Below are positions 52,777-62,570 of a stretch of DNA of 64,000 nucleotides, in pieces (position 1 is the first letter of the stretch; every line of letters starts with the position of its first letter). The position numbers were made by a program, and so were the translations under genes. Below the pieces are notes generated by a model that was not told where the DNA came from, did no database searches, and saw only the letters and a program-made list of their open reading frames with translations. This DNA is from CAZQHK01 sp964593455 (GTDB taxonomy: Bacteria > Muiribacteriota > CAYSPT01): contig CAZQHK010000004.1 of the NCBI GenBank assembly GCA_964593455.1, positions 1-64,000 on the forward strand, written 5' to 3'.

Positions 52777-54089
52777 TCCCCACCACCGGCATCACGTTGT
52801 TTTGGGGGCGCTTCGATAGCGTCTACCATTTTACGCATCCAAGTGGTTGACACCGATTTCGGGCGCGTTATGGCTGCTCCCATAGCACGATTGACGACCA
52901 ACTGGGACAGCATACCCATAGCCCGGGACACGCCGAAAAAGACCGTGTAGAAACTGAACTCGGTAACCCCGTAGTGGTACAACAGTGAACCCGAGGCAGC
53001 GTCCACGTTCGGCCACGGGCTCTTGGCCTTACCATGTTTCTTGAGCACGTCAGGCACTACTTTGAAGAGCTTATCCACAATCTGGAACACCGGAGAGGCC
53101 GAGCAGTACTTCAGCCCAAACTCGTGGAAGGCTGTGTAACGCGGATCGGTGGTCCTTAGGACAGCGTGCCCATACCCGGGGATAACACCGGTTTCGAGTT
53201 TTTTCCAGGAGTATTCCCGTAACTGTTCGTCGGTAGGAACACCGCCGTATTTCTTCTGTATCCCCAGCACGAACTTCAAGCACATCTGGTTGGCTAGTCC
53301 GTGCAAGGGACCGGCCAACCCGTTCAAGCCGGCCGCCACTGCGTAAAACGGATCGGACAAAGCGGAACCCACAACATGGCAGGTGTTGGCACTGACATTG
53401 CCCCCTTCATGATCACAGTGGAGCACCAGGTAGAGGCGCATGAGATTGGCAAAATCGCCATTAGGATCATCCACCCCGAGCATATGGGCAAAATTGCCGG
53501 ACCAATCGAGATCATCCCGAGGAGCAATACGGTCACCCTTGTCGAAGCGCATCCGGTAGATGCCGGCAGCCAGTCCGGTCATACGGCCCAGGACCGTGAT
53601 GGCATCCTGGAGAGCCGGAATCCAGTAGTCGGTCTTGTTCATACCAGCGGCATAGCGTTTGCGAAACTCCGACTCCCGTTCCATGGCCATGATACCGACG
53701 CTCAGCATCGCCATGGGATGCGAGTCCTTGGGTAGCGCTGACAACACGTCCCACACGTATTGAGGTACTTCCGCGTGGGTTCGAAAATTGTTCTGCAGTA
53801 ACGTGAGCGCCTCGGCGCTGGGAAGCTCACCGGTGAGCAAGAGATAAAAAATCTCTTCCGGTGTCCGGTCCTTGAGTTTTAAAATGGAATTACCCCGGAC
53901 GGATAACCCCTGGTTCGGATTCACTAATGAGGTATCGCAAACCATCCCCTTGACCCCGCGCATGCCGCCATATGCCTGGGCTATGGTAACCTCAGATATA
54001 ACAGTAGATCCATATTTCTTGATAAAAGACTTGATGTCTTCTCGCAACTGAGGAATCTGACTAGCCAACTTTTCTTGTAATGTAACCAT
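52773..54089 (-). CDS. gltA: Citrate synthase
   Basis: 438 residues. The catalytic residues are the histidine in GLAGPLHGLANQ, the histidine in IPGYGHAVLRTTDPRY and the aspartate in WPNVDAASGSLLYHYG. The sequence resembles the mitochondrial-type branch (PGYGHAVLR) more than the hexameric E. coli type. It heads the citrate synthase - aconitase - IDH operon; AAAGGAG precedes the ATG. With Kor it gives an oxidative or reversible route to 2-oxoglutarate and succinyl-CoA. Confidence 0.96.
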   Translation of the reverse strand: MVTLQEKLASQIPQLREDIKSFIKKYGSTVISEVTIAQAYGGMRGVKGMVCDTSLVNPNQGLSVRGNSILKLKDRTPEEIFYLLLTGELPSAEALTLLQNNFRTHAEVPQYVWDVLSALPKDSHPMAMLSVGIMAMERESEFRKRYAAGMNKTDYWIPALQDAITVLGRMTGLAAGIYRMRFDKGDRIAPRDDLDWSGNFAHMLGVDDPNGDFANLMRLYLVLHCDHEGGNVSANTCHVVGSALSDPFYAVAAGLNGLAGPLHGLANQMCLKFVLGIQKKYGGVPTDEQLREYSWKKLETGVIPGYGHAVLRTTDPRYTAFHEFGLKYCSASPVFQIVDKLFKVVPDVLKKHGKAKSPWPNVDAASGSLLYHYGVTEFSFYTVFFGVSRAMGMLSQLVVNRAMGAAITRPKSVSTTWMRKMVDAIEAPPKQRDAGGGE

Positions 54090-54389
54090 TTTTAGATCTC
54101 CTTTCAGCAGCCTATTTTGTCCCTTAAATAAATGTTTTTTGCCTCACCTTATAGTGAATAACACCAGTGGATGGATGTAATATAAAATCAGGTGATCCGC
54201 GCCGTGGTTTTCCATCTTTCACAGCTCCCTTCTCTCAACGGTCTCCAACCACTTTAAAACCTTCTTGTTCCCAGGACTTCCAGAAGTCCCGAAGATCTCA
54301 AACATTACCGTAAAGGAGTCATTATCGACGCTTATATAGTATACAAAAAGCACCACTCGGATGTCTAGGTTTTCCTTATCAAATAAAAC
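54090..54389. other. Gene-free region upstream of citrate synthase
   Basis: About 300 bases without a gene. A small perfect hairpin GGACTTC/GAAGTCC lies at 54274-54289. A TATAAG on the minus strand near 54150 might be the citrate synthase -10 box, but no good -35 was found. Confidence 0.4.
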
Positions 54390-54716
54390 CTACCGTGGAG
54401 CTGTCTCTTCAACCAGCCAATTCAAATAATCCTTGTTTCCATCTAAGAGCGGCAGCGACACGACGCAGGGACAGGTATAGCTGTGAAGAGATTTCACTTT
54501 CTCGATAACCGAGGGGACGAGAGATTCGGTAGTTTTGGCAATAATCACGGCTTCGGTATCGTCCTGGACTTTTCCTTCCCACCAGTACAACGAGGTCATC
54601 CCATCGATAATGTTGACGCAGGCAACCAGCCTGGACTCAACCAGTACCCTGCCGATAGCCCGGGCTTCATCCCGGTTGGCAGCAGTCATGTAAATCATAT
54701 TCGTTCTTGTTACCAT
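54390..54716 (-). CDS. cutA: CutA-like divalent-ion tolerance protein
   Basis: 108 residues, the usual length. The family marks are MTAANRDEARAIGRVLVESRLVACVNI and YWWEGKVQDDTEAVIIAKT, then HSYTCPCVVSLPL and a closing NKDYLNWLVEET. CutA forms trimers and binds copper. GAGGAGG lies before the ATG. It stands alone, divergent from ndk. Confidence 0.95.
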   Translation of the reverse strand: MVTRTNMIYMTAANRDEARAIGRVLVESRLVACVNIIDGMTSLYWWEGKVQDDTEAVIIAKTTESLVPSVIEKVKSLHSYTCPCVVSLPLLDGNKDYLNWLVEETAPR

Positions 54717-54802
54717 GTGAATTCCTCCTCTATAAGTGCCTATTCAATCTGTGCCGGGTAGCGGCACATTGTCAAGTACTCTATGCGGCTGATAATTGCA
54801 TA

Positions 54803-54830
54803 TTGCATAATGACGGTAACTTTTTATACT
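54803..54830 (+). promoter_or_regulatory. Promoter of ndk
   Basis: TTGCAT (54803-54808), a 16-base spacer and TATACT (54825-54830), about 46 bases before the ATG. Confidence 0.5.
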
Positions 54831-54876
54831 ATGTAAACTCTGAGATCGTAAAGAGAGGCAAAGAGGAGGAATAACA

Positions 54877-55326
54877 ATGTCGTCAGAACAAACGTTTCTT
54901 ATGCTGAAACCCGACGGAGTTGCCCGGGGGCTGACCGGAGAAACCATCTCGCGGGTTGAAAAAAAAGGTCTGACCATCGCCGCCATGAAACTGATGAGAA
55001 TTACCCGGGAACTGGCGGAAAAACATTACGGTATTCATAAAGGAAAACCGTTTTACGATGAGCTGGTGGAGTTCATTACCTCGGGTCCGGTCGTGGCCAT
55101 GGTTATCGAAGGTCCGAACGCCATCCGTATCATCCGGACTATGGCCGGCGCCACCAACCCGGTTGAATCGGTGCCGGGAAGTATCAGAGGCGATCTGGCT
55201 CTGACCATTTCTCACAATGTGGTTCACAGCTCCGACGGACCGGAAACCGCCCGGTTCGAGGTGGGAAACTTTTTCTCGGATCAGGAAATACTAAGTTACC
55301 AACGAGCCGACACCAGGTGGCTGTGA
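54877..55326 (+). CDS. ndk: Nucleoside diphosphate kinase
   Basis: 149 residues. The catalytic histidine is in the NVVHSSDGPETA block, ATP-binding residues are in FLMLKPDGVARG, and MAGATNPVESVPGSIRGD is conserved. Full length; GAGGAGG ribosome site. Confidence 0.97.
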   Translation: MSSEQTFLMLKPDGVARGLTGETISRVEKKGLTIAAMKLMRITRELAEKHYGIHKGKPFYDELVEFITSGPVVAMVIEGPNAIRIIRTMAGATNPVESVPGSIRGDLALTISHNVVHSSDGPETARFEVGNFFSDQEILSYQRADTRWL

Positions 55327-55738
55327 GGTAAGAAGCCGGTTCACTATCCTGCCGCAAAATAAATAGAAGCATCCTCGTAGAGGCATTATCTCGTAGAGAC
55401 GTTATATGGAAAAGCCAAAAACTTTTCTATCTATTACCTTTTATAGCTTATATCTCGCGCGCCTTAAAATAACCCCATATCCTCCTCAAAGAACACACTC
55501 CTCAATAATTACACCCCATTTAAAACGTAGAATTTCACCAGTTATCCTTCAAATAAATAAAAGAAGGATAGAAAGAGAGAATGGTAAAAAGTTTACCTTC
55601 TTGAGCATGATCATGCATAAAAATGCAGCAGAACTCTAAAGTTTTACCCGGATATGACGAAATACCTAGAGAGTACCGTGTCAGTATAGCATTGTATGTG
55701 ATACGGCTTTTTCCATTGAACATAGGAGGTCATACCTG
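55327..55738. other. Gene-free, AT-rich upstream region of the large exported protein
   Basis: It contains a short tandem repeat, CTCGTAGAGGCATTAT followed by CTCGTAGAGACGTTAT (55374-55406), and a perfect 12-base palindrome GCATGATCATGC (55605-55616) that could be an operator. No coding signal is convincing. Confidence 0.45.
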
Positions 55739-58700
55739 ATGAACAGGAAATTGATCACGCCGTTGGCTACCGCCATCGCTCTCTTTTTAGGCGCATCCGG
55801 AGCCTGGCCCGCAGTCTCCATTAAATCAATCGATCCAAAGTATGTCATGGACAGCCCCACTATCATAACCATCACCGGTGAAGGGGTAGAAGAGGCTGAC
55901 AGCGTCGTAGAGGTTAAAAAAGACTCAATCACCACCTATTTCCCGGTGGCGGACGGTCATTTCTCGGGCAGTATTGAAGCCACCTTCTCCACTATTGGGC
56001 CACAGACATTCACGGTGCAAGAGTTCTCTACCGAGGCCGGCATTGGTCTCGGAAGCACCGCGACCGATAATTCTGTGATCTACGACAATGAAATGGCGGA
56101 AGTCGGCGGCGTCACCTCGGCTCCCAGTACGGTTAATCCCGGCGAAAAAGTCACCATTACGGTGAAATGGACCACCTCCGCCGGTATCGCCGCCAATCCT
56201 ATGGACACAAACGCGCCCGCTGAAATCAGGATACAGACGTTAGACGGAGAGTTTCTGGCCAAGGAGGTAACCTGGGGCGGGACAGATACGTTAACCGGGA
56301 CTTTCACGGTGCCAGACAACTCGACCGCCGGACCAACCATTATCAACGCGATCGCTTATACCAAATGCGGCGTTAAATCCATCCAGCCGGGGAATCCCGG
56401 TTTTACCATAGAAAGCGCCCTGACCACCAAACCAAAGCAACTTAATCCCACTGACAAAAAAGTGATCAACAGCACCACCCCTACTTTTTTCTGGGATGGG
56501 ACCACCGGCGCAGTCCGCTACGAGCTGCAAATCGACGACACCGAAACCGAGTTCGAGCAAGAGACACCTGATTTTGATTTCATACAGCAGGCTTCGTCAC
56601 CGTTTCAATTGCCGGACGGCGTAGCTCTTAACGGTACCACCTATTACTGGCGGGTGGAGGCTTTCGATACAGGGAACAACTCCATGACCAGTGAGGCACT
56701 GTTCTCATTTTCCGTCTACACCGACCCTATAGTTATTACAGAGCCGGCCGAAGCGTTTAGAACCAACAATTCCCGGCCCGCTTTTACCTGGGAAGCCATA
56801 TCGGACGACACGGATACCACCAAGAACGACTGGCGGGTCCAGCTCCAGATATCCATGGTGTCCTCATTCGAAACGCTGCACCCGGCCTCCAGCGGCTGGC
56901 TGGCCCCGACTGTCAGCACCTACACGGCGGACGCGAGTCTCAGCGTAGACGGCGTGTATTACTGGCAGGTGGTGGCCAAGGACGGGGTGGGGGACCACAC
57001 CACGGACATCAATATCCACCTGAATAATGTTTCCGCTCAAAGGACACTGATTTACGACACCGAGGGTCTGCTGCCGCCGGACCTGGTTTCTCCGGCCACC
57101 GGTACGGTAACGAAAGATCAACCGATCAAGTTCACCTGGAGTAAGGTATACGACGCCGTCAGCTATGTTATCGAAATCGATCCTTCCGGAAGCGATTTTA
57201 ACCACACTGCAGCCAACCCGTTACTTACCGCCGAGGTGACCGCCACTTCCACCGTGGGAGCAACAGTCGAAACCTATAGCACTAATCTTTTAATTGACGA
57301 GAAGCTGTACCGCTGGCGGGTCATGAGCCGGGACAACACGCCGCCGATGGGAAATCTTTCCAACCCCTCAACCATATGGTCCCTACGGGTCGACCGCACC
57401 CCTGCTCCGGTGGGAGGAATCGTGCTGGTCAAGCCTGATAACGACGATATTAGCAACGACAACACCCCCCTGTTCAAGTGGACACACGAGTATGAAACAA
57501 TACCCGGGGAAGGAGACCAGGCCCACTCGTACACTATTCAGTGGTCTGACAGCCGCTTGTTTGATTCCACCAATACTCACACATACGATTTCACACCATC
57601 CAGTGAAGACAAGGCCGGGTTCTGGTCCACCACGGGAACGATCCTGAGCGGCGATAATGTGACGAAATACTTATCTCATGATAAGTACCGTATCTATCTG
57701 CTCGCCGCCGACGACAAAGTCATGGCAGTAGATATCAAAGACAAGACCAACCGGAAAATCGATACGCTGACTGGCATCGGAGTAGGCCTGGTGGGCACCT
57801 CCTCAACGACCGGGCTGCGGATAAAGAACCTCTCGTCAAACTCATACGGCGACATTGCCGAAGCCAGCATCACAGTCCAGACCGTCAAGGGAAGCTTCAA
57901 TTTCGAGTGGGAATTCGATGATACCAACTATACCGCCCTGACCGACGGAGTCTGGTACTGGCGGGTCAAACCGGTGGACGAGGCCGGGAACCAGGGAAGT
58001 AGCGAATGGTGGAGTTACGACAACAAGTTCACCATCGACACTGCGGCCCCGGAACCGCCGGTTATCGATTCCCCCCAGAACGGCCAAATGATTACCGCCA
58101 CGACGATCGACGTACTTATCAGCCTGCTTGGCTCCGACGCATCGCAGGTCAAGGTCTATGGAGTAAACACGGTGGCCGCCGGCAACGTCTCGAGTTCGAG
58201 TATCGACGAAGCCAACCTGATCGGAGGACCGGTGGACGTGCCGGTGGGAGCGACGACGGTCACCATTACGGTTGAACTTTCTCCCATCGACGGGACGAAA
58301 ACCATCGCCGCCACCGCCATCGACAAGGCAGGCAACGTGAGTGAACCTTCCGTGCCGGTCAGTTTCATACTAGACCGGACCGATCCCAAGATCAACCAAC
58401 TGGTCATCCAGAGCTACAATCCCGGTTCGGGCTCGGTCACCGATCCGGACTGGTCGGGTAAACTGCTGGTTATCGTCGAGTACTCTGAAGAAATGGACTC
58501 TTCCACCGAACCCACCGTCACGGTCACTCCCGACAACGGATCAGGCGAGGGGCTGACCGCTATCGGTATGGCCTCCCTGGGGTTGGGAGCAAAATCCTGG
58601 AGCGACACGGGGACCACCTGGACGGGCATGGTGCGAATACCAAAAGGACCCGGTTACGATGGGTTGGCCACGGTAACCGTGGGCGGCCAATGTAAAGACC

Positions 58701-60088
58701 TGGCCGGAAAAGTCGCGCGGTCGAGAATGTTCCCCGGGTATTTCTCGATCGATACCGCCCCGCGCTTCACCATACGAATTTTCTACAACCCGGCGGACGA
58801 ACGGGATGTCATAATCGGTCTCGAAGCTTCGGAACCGCTCAGGTTGACCCCGTCCTGCCAGGTCACGGTGGCGGGCCAAAAATTCGATATCATGATGAAC
58901 CATATCAGCCAATACATGTATACCGGTGTTCACCGGCTCACCACCGATCAAGTCGGCCGGCTGGATGTACAGGTATTCGGAACCGACCTGGCCGGGAATA
59001 CCGGTGAACAGACGAAGTCTTTCACCCTGGGCCGGATAACGGTGTTCAAAGGTGGTGTGCTGGCCTCGGCAGACGGGAAACTGGAAATCGCCGTCCCGGC
59101 CGGCGCCGTGGAAGAAGACAAACTGGTGGCGTTTCTGCCGGCTTTCGAGACTGCCAACGAAGCAGTCGCGCTCAAACAGTTCGGGCAAACCGCCGCCAAA
59201 CAGTCTTCATCTATCAAGAGTGCAGCCAGACAGGGGCTGGTGATGGCCGGTCCGGCACATAATCTGGGACCTTCCACGGTAGAGTTCATAGATTCCTATA
59301 CCGCCAAAGGGCACCTGGATAACGAACAACAGGGCGAAATTCCGCCCATAGACAAGATAGGAGTCTATCTGTTCTCAGGAGGAGTCTGGAACTACCTGGG
59401 CGCCATCCGGGAAGATGAAAACACTATTGCCGCCAAGGGCCGGGGGACAGGGCTACTGGCCCTGATGGCCGATCTCAGAAAACCCGAAGTGGCACAGACC
59501 TATCCCGACGAGGGAGAGGCCATGGATACCGCCCAATCGCAGATCGAAGTATGGATCGATGAAAGCGGCAGCGGTGTCGATCCGGCCTCCATCAAGGTCA
59601 TGATCAACGGCCGAAAAGTCAAACATTCGTTTGAAACCGCCGGTAATCATATCAGCTTCAAGCCCGCTCATCCGCTGGCAGAAGGAGACCACGAGCTGGC
59701 AGTTGAACTTTCAGACAAAGCCGGGAACAGTCTGGGCAAAGTGCTGGTGCCGCTCCAATCTCCCGGACAGTTCCGGTTCGACTCACTCAAGAACTACCCG
59801 AATCCGGTTAACCCGCAGATGAATGACGTCACCATCAGTTATATCTTTAATCAGAATACTTCCCGGATCGATATCGACATTTTCGATATCACCGGTGATC
59901 TCGTACGGAGTTTCCAGGACGCCACTCAACCGGCTGCTGCCGGGGTCGTGGGGGATGAAGACTGGGACTGCACCAACGACTTCGGCGAAGCGGTAGCCAA
60001 CGGTGTTTATATTTACCGGATCAAGGCCATCAATGCCGCCGGAGACAGTTCTTCAGAACGGACAGGTAAGATTGCCGTTCTGCGTTAA
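55739..60088 (+). CDS. Large exported multi-domain protein with FlgD-Ig-like C-terminal sorting domain
   Basis: 1449 residues. A signal peptide (residues 1 to about 24, ending GAWPA) precedes several Ig/fibronectin-type modules, marked by the recurring TYYWRVEAFD, VYYWQVVAKD, LYRWRVMSRD and WYWRVKPVDEAGN. Bacterial Ig-like modules follow (VTVTPDNGSGEG, LDRTDPKI). A segment near residues 1100-1150 (GGVLASADGKLEIAVPAGAVEEDKL) resembles a ZU5-type unit. The last 90 residues (NYPNPVNPQ, ITGDLVRSF, ANGVYIYRIKA) form the FlgD-Ig-like domain used for secretion or anchoring in several diderm phyla. No enzyme domain is seen. AGGAGGT precedes the ATG. The TPR lipoprotein gene follows after 41 bases. 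Confidence 0.85.
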   Translation: MNRKLITPLATAIALFLGASGAWPAVSIKSIDPKYVMDSPTIITITGEGVEEADSVVEVKKDSITTYFPVADGHFSGSIEATFSTIGPQTFTVQEFSTEAGIGLGSTATDNSVIYDNEMAEVGGVTSAPSTVNPGEKVTITVKWTTSAGIAANPMDTNAPAEIRIQTLDGEFLAKEVTWGGTDTLTGTFTVPDNSTAGPTIINAIAYTKCGVKSIQPGNPGFTIESALTTKPKQLNPTDKKVINSTTPTFFWDGTTGAVRYELQIDDTETEFEQETPDFDFIQQASSPFQLPDGVALNGTTYYWRVEAFDTGNNSMTSEALFSFSVYTDPIVITEPAEAFRTNNSRPAFTWEAISDDTDTTKNDWRVQLQISMVSSFETLHPASSGWLAPTVSTYTADASLSVDGVYYWQVVAKDGVGDHTTDINIHLNNVSAQRTLIYDTEGLLPPDLVSPATGTVTKDQPIKFTWSKVYDAVSYVIEIDPSGSDFNHTAANPLLTAEVTATSTVGATVETYSTNLLIDEKLYRWRVMSRDNTPPMGNLSNPSTIWSLRVDRTPAPVGGIVLVKPDNDDISNDNTPLFKWTHEYETIPGEGDQAHSYTIQWSDSRLFDSTNTHTYDFTPSSEDKAGFWSTTGTILSGDNVTKYLSHDKYRIYLLAADDKVMAVDIKDKTNRKIDTLTGIGVGLVGTSSTTGLRIKNLSSNSYGDIAEASITVQTVKGSFNFEWEFDDTNYTALTDGVWYWRVKPVDEAGNQGSSEWWSYDNKFTIDTAAPEPPVIDSPQNGQMITATTIDVLISLLGSDASQVKVYGVNTVAAGNVSSSSIDEANLIGGPVDVPVGATTVTITVELSPIDGTKTIAATAIDKAGNVSEPSVPVSFILDRTDPKINQLVIQSYNPGSGSVTDPDWSGKLLVIVEYSEEMDSSTEPTVTVTPDNGSGEGLTAIGMASLGLGAKSWSDTGTTWTGMVRIPKGPGYDGLATVTVGGQCKDLAGKVARSRMFPGYFSIDTAPRFTIRIFYNPADERDVIIGLEASEPLRLTPSCQVTVAGQKFDIMMNHISQYMYTGVHRLTTDQVGRLDVQVFGTDLAGNTGEQTKSFTLGRITVFKGGVLASADGKLEIAVPAGAVEEDKLVAFLPAFETANEAVALKQFGQTAAKQSSSIKSAARQGLVMAGPAHNLGPSTVEFIDSYTAKGHLDNEQQGEIPPIDKIGVYLFSGGVWNYLGAIREDENTIAAKGRGTGLLALMADLRKPEVAQTYPDEGEAMDTAQSQIEVWIDESGSGVDPASIKVMINGRKVKHSFETAGNHISFKPAHPLAEGDHELAVELSDKAGNSLGKVLVPLQSPGQFRFDSLKNYPNPVNPQMNDVTISYIFNQNTSRIDIDIFDITGDLVRSFQDATQPAAAGVVGDEDWDCTNDFGEAVANGVYIYRIKAINAAGDSSSERTGKIAVLR

Positions 60089-60129
60089 CACAAAAAACAT
60101 GGAAGTTTTGGAGAAAGGAGGCTATTAAG

Positions 60130-60729
60130 GTGCGGAAGAAAACCGTCGCGCTTTTAATAACACTCGGACTCTCATTCTGTCTGCTAGGCTGTGGAGGGAC
60201 CATCGGTGAAATCGGAGGGACTACGCCGGGCTCGGCAGCGGAATACAATTCCCTGGGATGGGAATCTTTTGAAAAAGGAAGCTATTCCAACGCTGAAAAG
60301 AATTTCAGCAAAGCTCTACAAGTCAATCACAGCCAAGCCGAATACGCCAACGCGTATACCGGACTGGGTTGGACTAAAGCCAAAGTTAACGGTATCCGGG
60401 CCGGGATCAGCTATTTTGAAAAAGCTAAAAACTACAACCACGACGCCAGGGTAGGCTTGGGAGGAGCGTTTCTTTCGAGCACGAATAAAACCGACTACGA
60501 AAACGGCGTTTTCCTCCTGGAACAGGTCGGATTGTCGAGCCTGGACTACGTGTATAAATCCGCTCATGATATCGGTGTCACCAATGCCGAGGCGCATGCT
60601 ATTCTGGGTATTCTTTACTACTACACCGGCAATGAAGGCGCCGGCCTGGCCCAGATACAGAAAGCCAAAGAACTCGACGACAACATATCGTCGGCAGTTG
60701 ATTCCATAGCGGATGAGTTCATCCAATAA
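60130..60729 (+). CDS. TPR-repeat lipoprotein
   Basis: 199 residues. The lipobox LLGC places the lipidated cysteine at residue 21. TPR-like units follow (YNSLGWESFEKGSYSNAEKNFSKAL, YTGLGWTKAKVNG). GTG 60130 has AAAGGAGG 8-9 bases upstream. It is cotranscribed with the large exported protein and may be its assembly or anchoring partner. Confidence 0.85.
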   Translation: MRKKTVALLITLGLSFCLLGCGGTIGEIGGTTPGSAAEYNSLGWESFEKGSYSNAEKNFSKALQVNHSQAEYANAYTGLGWTKAKVNGIRAGISYFEKAKNYNHDARVGLGGAFLSSTNKTDYENGVFLLEQVGLSSLDYVYKSAHDIGVTNAEAHAILGILYYYTGNEGAGLAQIQKAKELDDNISSAVDSIADEFIQ

Positions 60730-60751
60730 ATTAATCGGGTCGTTTAACACT

Positions 60752-60781
60752 AAACGGGCGGCTTTCGAGCCGTCCGTTTTT
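60752..60781 (+). terminator. Rho-independent terminator
   Basis: AAACGGGCGGCT and AGCCGTCCGTTT form a 12-bp stem with loop TTCG and a T run. It ends the exported protein - lipoprotein operon and faces the convergent HEAT-repeat gene. Confidence 0.85.
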
Positions 60782-60794
60782 ACGTTCTGCCGTT

Positions 60795-62501
60795 TTAACC
60801 GTCGAGCAAGGTACAGATTTTCGACGGAATTTTATACCGCTTGATAAAATCTTTCATCCGGTCACCGGCAATAATGGTGAAGGTGTCCGCAAAACGGGCG
60901 GCTTTTGCCGGCGGCGCTGATTTCAGAGCAGAGAGAAGAACCGGGATGGCGTCTTCGCCAAAATTGGTAATCGACAACTGAATATCTTTCAGAAGAACTC
61001 CTTCAGCGGTTTTCATCCGGTCGATGAGTTTTGGAATGACATTTTTCTGAAAACACGTCCCCAAAGCCCGTACCGCTTTTCGAACGACCTTTGCGGAGGG
61101 ATCGTCCAGAATCCCCAACAGAGTATCAACCACCGTACTGGCACCCAATGACTTGAGGGCGTCCACAGCGGCGGCCCGCACATCAGGTGATTCTTCGGAT
61201 GAACGAATTATTGTTATGAGCAGTTTACGGGACTTACTATCGCGGATTTCCTCGATGACCTTGATGGCCATGACTTTGATATCGGGCTCTTCTTTGCTCC
61301 TGATGAGACGCCGAAGAGGGGATAGACACCCGGGATCACCAAGGCGCAGAAGCACAATCAGAGCACTGTATCGTCCCAGTTTGGTACAATGAATCTTCAT
61401 TATTGCCTCGTGTGCTGTCCGTTTGAGATCTTGATCGGAAGAATTGAGAACTCTCTCGAGTGCCCCCAGACACCGGGTATCTTTCAGCTCTCCGACGGAC
61501 CGTATCAAACGCAGTTTAAGTCGTTTATTCAATTCAGACGAAAGACGTCCAAGCAGACTGGAAGAAAACCATGTCTGGCGTTCAAGCAGATTGAGCACCG
61601 GTTTCAGGGCTGGTTGCCCGATCCTATCCAGTGTTTCGATGGCGTTTAACCGTACATCGTAATACCCGCTGCCAAGATGATTCAGAGCCGGAAACACACA
61701 AGCAGGAGAAGCGATCATGGCAAAAATCCCCAGGATGTTTCTCTTCAACCTGGCAACGGGTGTCCGGTCGAGAACGTGTGTCAACCTTTTTACACAATCA
61801 TCCCCATAGGCGGCCAAAGCCTGCGCAGCGGCCTCCGCCACACCCGGGGTAAAATCGGTGAGACACTTGATCAAAGGATCCAACGCTGTCGAACTGCGAC
61901 GGGTCACCAGGGCTTGCACCGCGCTGAGCCGGACCTCGGGGTGTGGATCTTCCAGCAATCGGATGAGAAGCGGAACGGGACGCTCACCGGGAAAATGGGA
62001 CAGCGCCAGTGATATACCTTTCCTGATCCGGGCGTTGCTGAGAAACAGATGTTCTGACAGCAGCGAGAAACCTATTTCGCCAAGCCGTGAGAAGGCTTTA
62101 ACCGCCCAGGTGTAAACCGTCCTGTTGCTGGTGGACAGAATCCGGAGCAACCGCCGGGCAGTGCGGAGATCGTGTTCTTTCACAATGCGTCTGATAAATT
62201 CCAGCATTATTTCTTCGACGGCGATTCTGACACTCCACTCGGGGTCTTCCAGGGCTTTGAGCAGTACTTCCATGACTCGCAGGTCGCCAAAGGAGCCGAG
62301 TGCCTGGACGGTAGCCTCCCGAACATCCGGACTCGCGTGCTCCAAAAGCCGTACATCCAGCAGGAACGGAATGGCCTCGGAATTTTCCAGGCGGCTGATG
62401 GACAGTACCGCTGCCCGGCAGACATCGCCATCCACATCCGAAAGCCGTTCCAACAGGTACGGGTACCCGGCCTGATCCTTCTCCCGGCCGATGACCATCA
62501 C
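60795..62501 (-). CDS. HEAT-repeat protein
   Basis: 568 residues, almost entirely HEAT or PBS-lyase-like helical repeats of about 31-39 residues (for example LLEDPHPEVRLSAVQALV, LDDPSAKVVRKAVRALG). No catalytic site is seen. The first accepted start is GTG 62501, but the same frame upstream to about 62570 still reads like a HEAT repeat (LTNPDWEVRRQAV), with no ATG, GTG or TTG before a stop. The real start may use a rare codon or be hidden by a base error. The upstream cysteine-rich gene ends at 62571. Confidence 0.82.
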   Translation of the reverse strand: MMVIGREKDQAGYPYLLERLSDVDGDVCRAAVLSISRLENSEAIPFLLDVRLLEHASPDVREATVQALGSFGDLRVMEVLLKALEDPEWSVRIAVEEIMLEFIRRIVKEHDLRTARRLLRILSTSNRTVYTWAVKAFSRLGEIGFSLLSEHLFLSNARIRKGISLALSHFPGERPVPLLIRLLEDPHPEVRLSAVQALVTRRSSTALDPLIKCLTDFTPGVAEAAAQALAAYGDDCVKRLTHVLDRTPVARLKRNILGIFAMIASPACVFPALNHLGSGYYDVRLNAIETLDRIGQPALKPVLNLLERQTWFSSSLLGRLSSELNKRLKLRLIRSVGELKDTRCLGALERVLNSSDQDLKRTAHEAIMKIHCTKLGRYSALIVLLRLGDPGCLSPLRRLIRSKEEPDIKVMAIKVIEEIRDSKSRKLLITIIRSSEESPDVRAAAVDALKSLGASTVVDTLLGILDDPSAKVVRKAVRALGTCFQKNVIPKLIDRMKTAEGVLLKDIQLSITNFGEDAIPVLLSALKSAPPAKAARFADTFTIIAGDRMKDFIKRYKIPSKICTLLDG

Positions 62502-62570
62502 GGCTTGGCGGCGTACCTCCCAGTCGGGATTAGTCAGGTTCTTGATTATCGCCTCGGTAGGTATGACGAA

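Noticed and set aside
51679..52950. 423-residue open frame antisense to aconitase and citrate synthase
   Set aside because: Same reason: the opposite strand has full catalytic motifs.
55406..55639. 77-residue open frame in the AT-rich spacer
   Set aside because: Lysine- and isoleucine-rich sequence as expected by chance from AT-rich DNA; no ribosome site.
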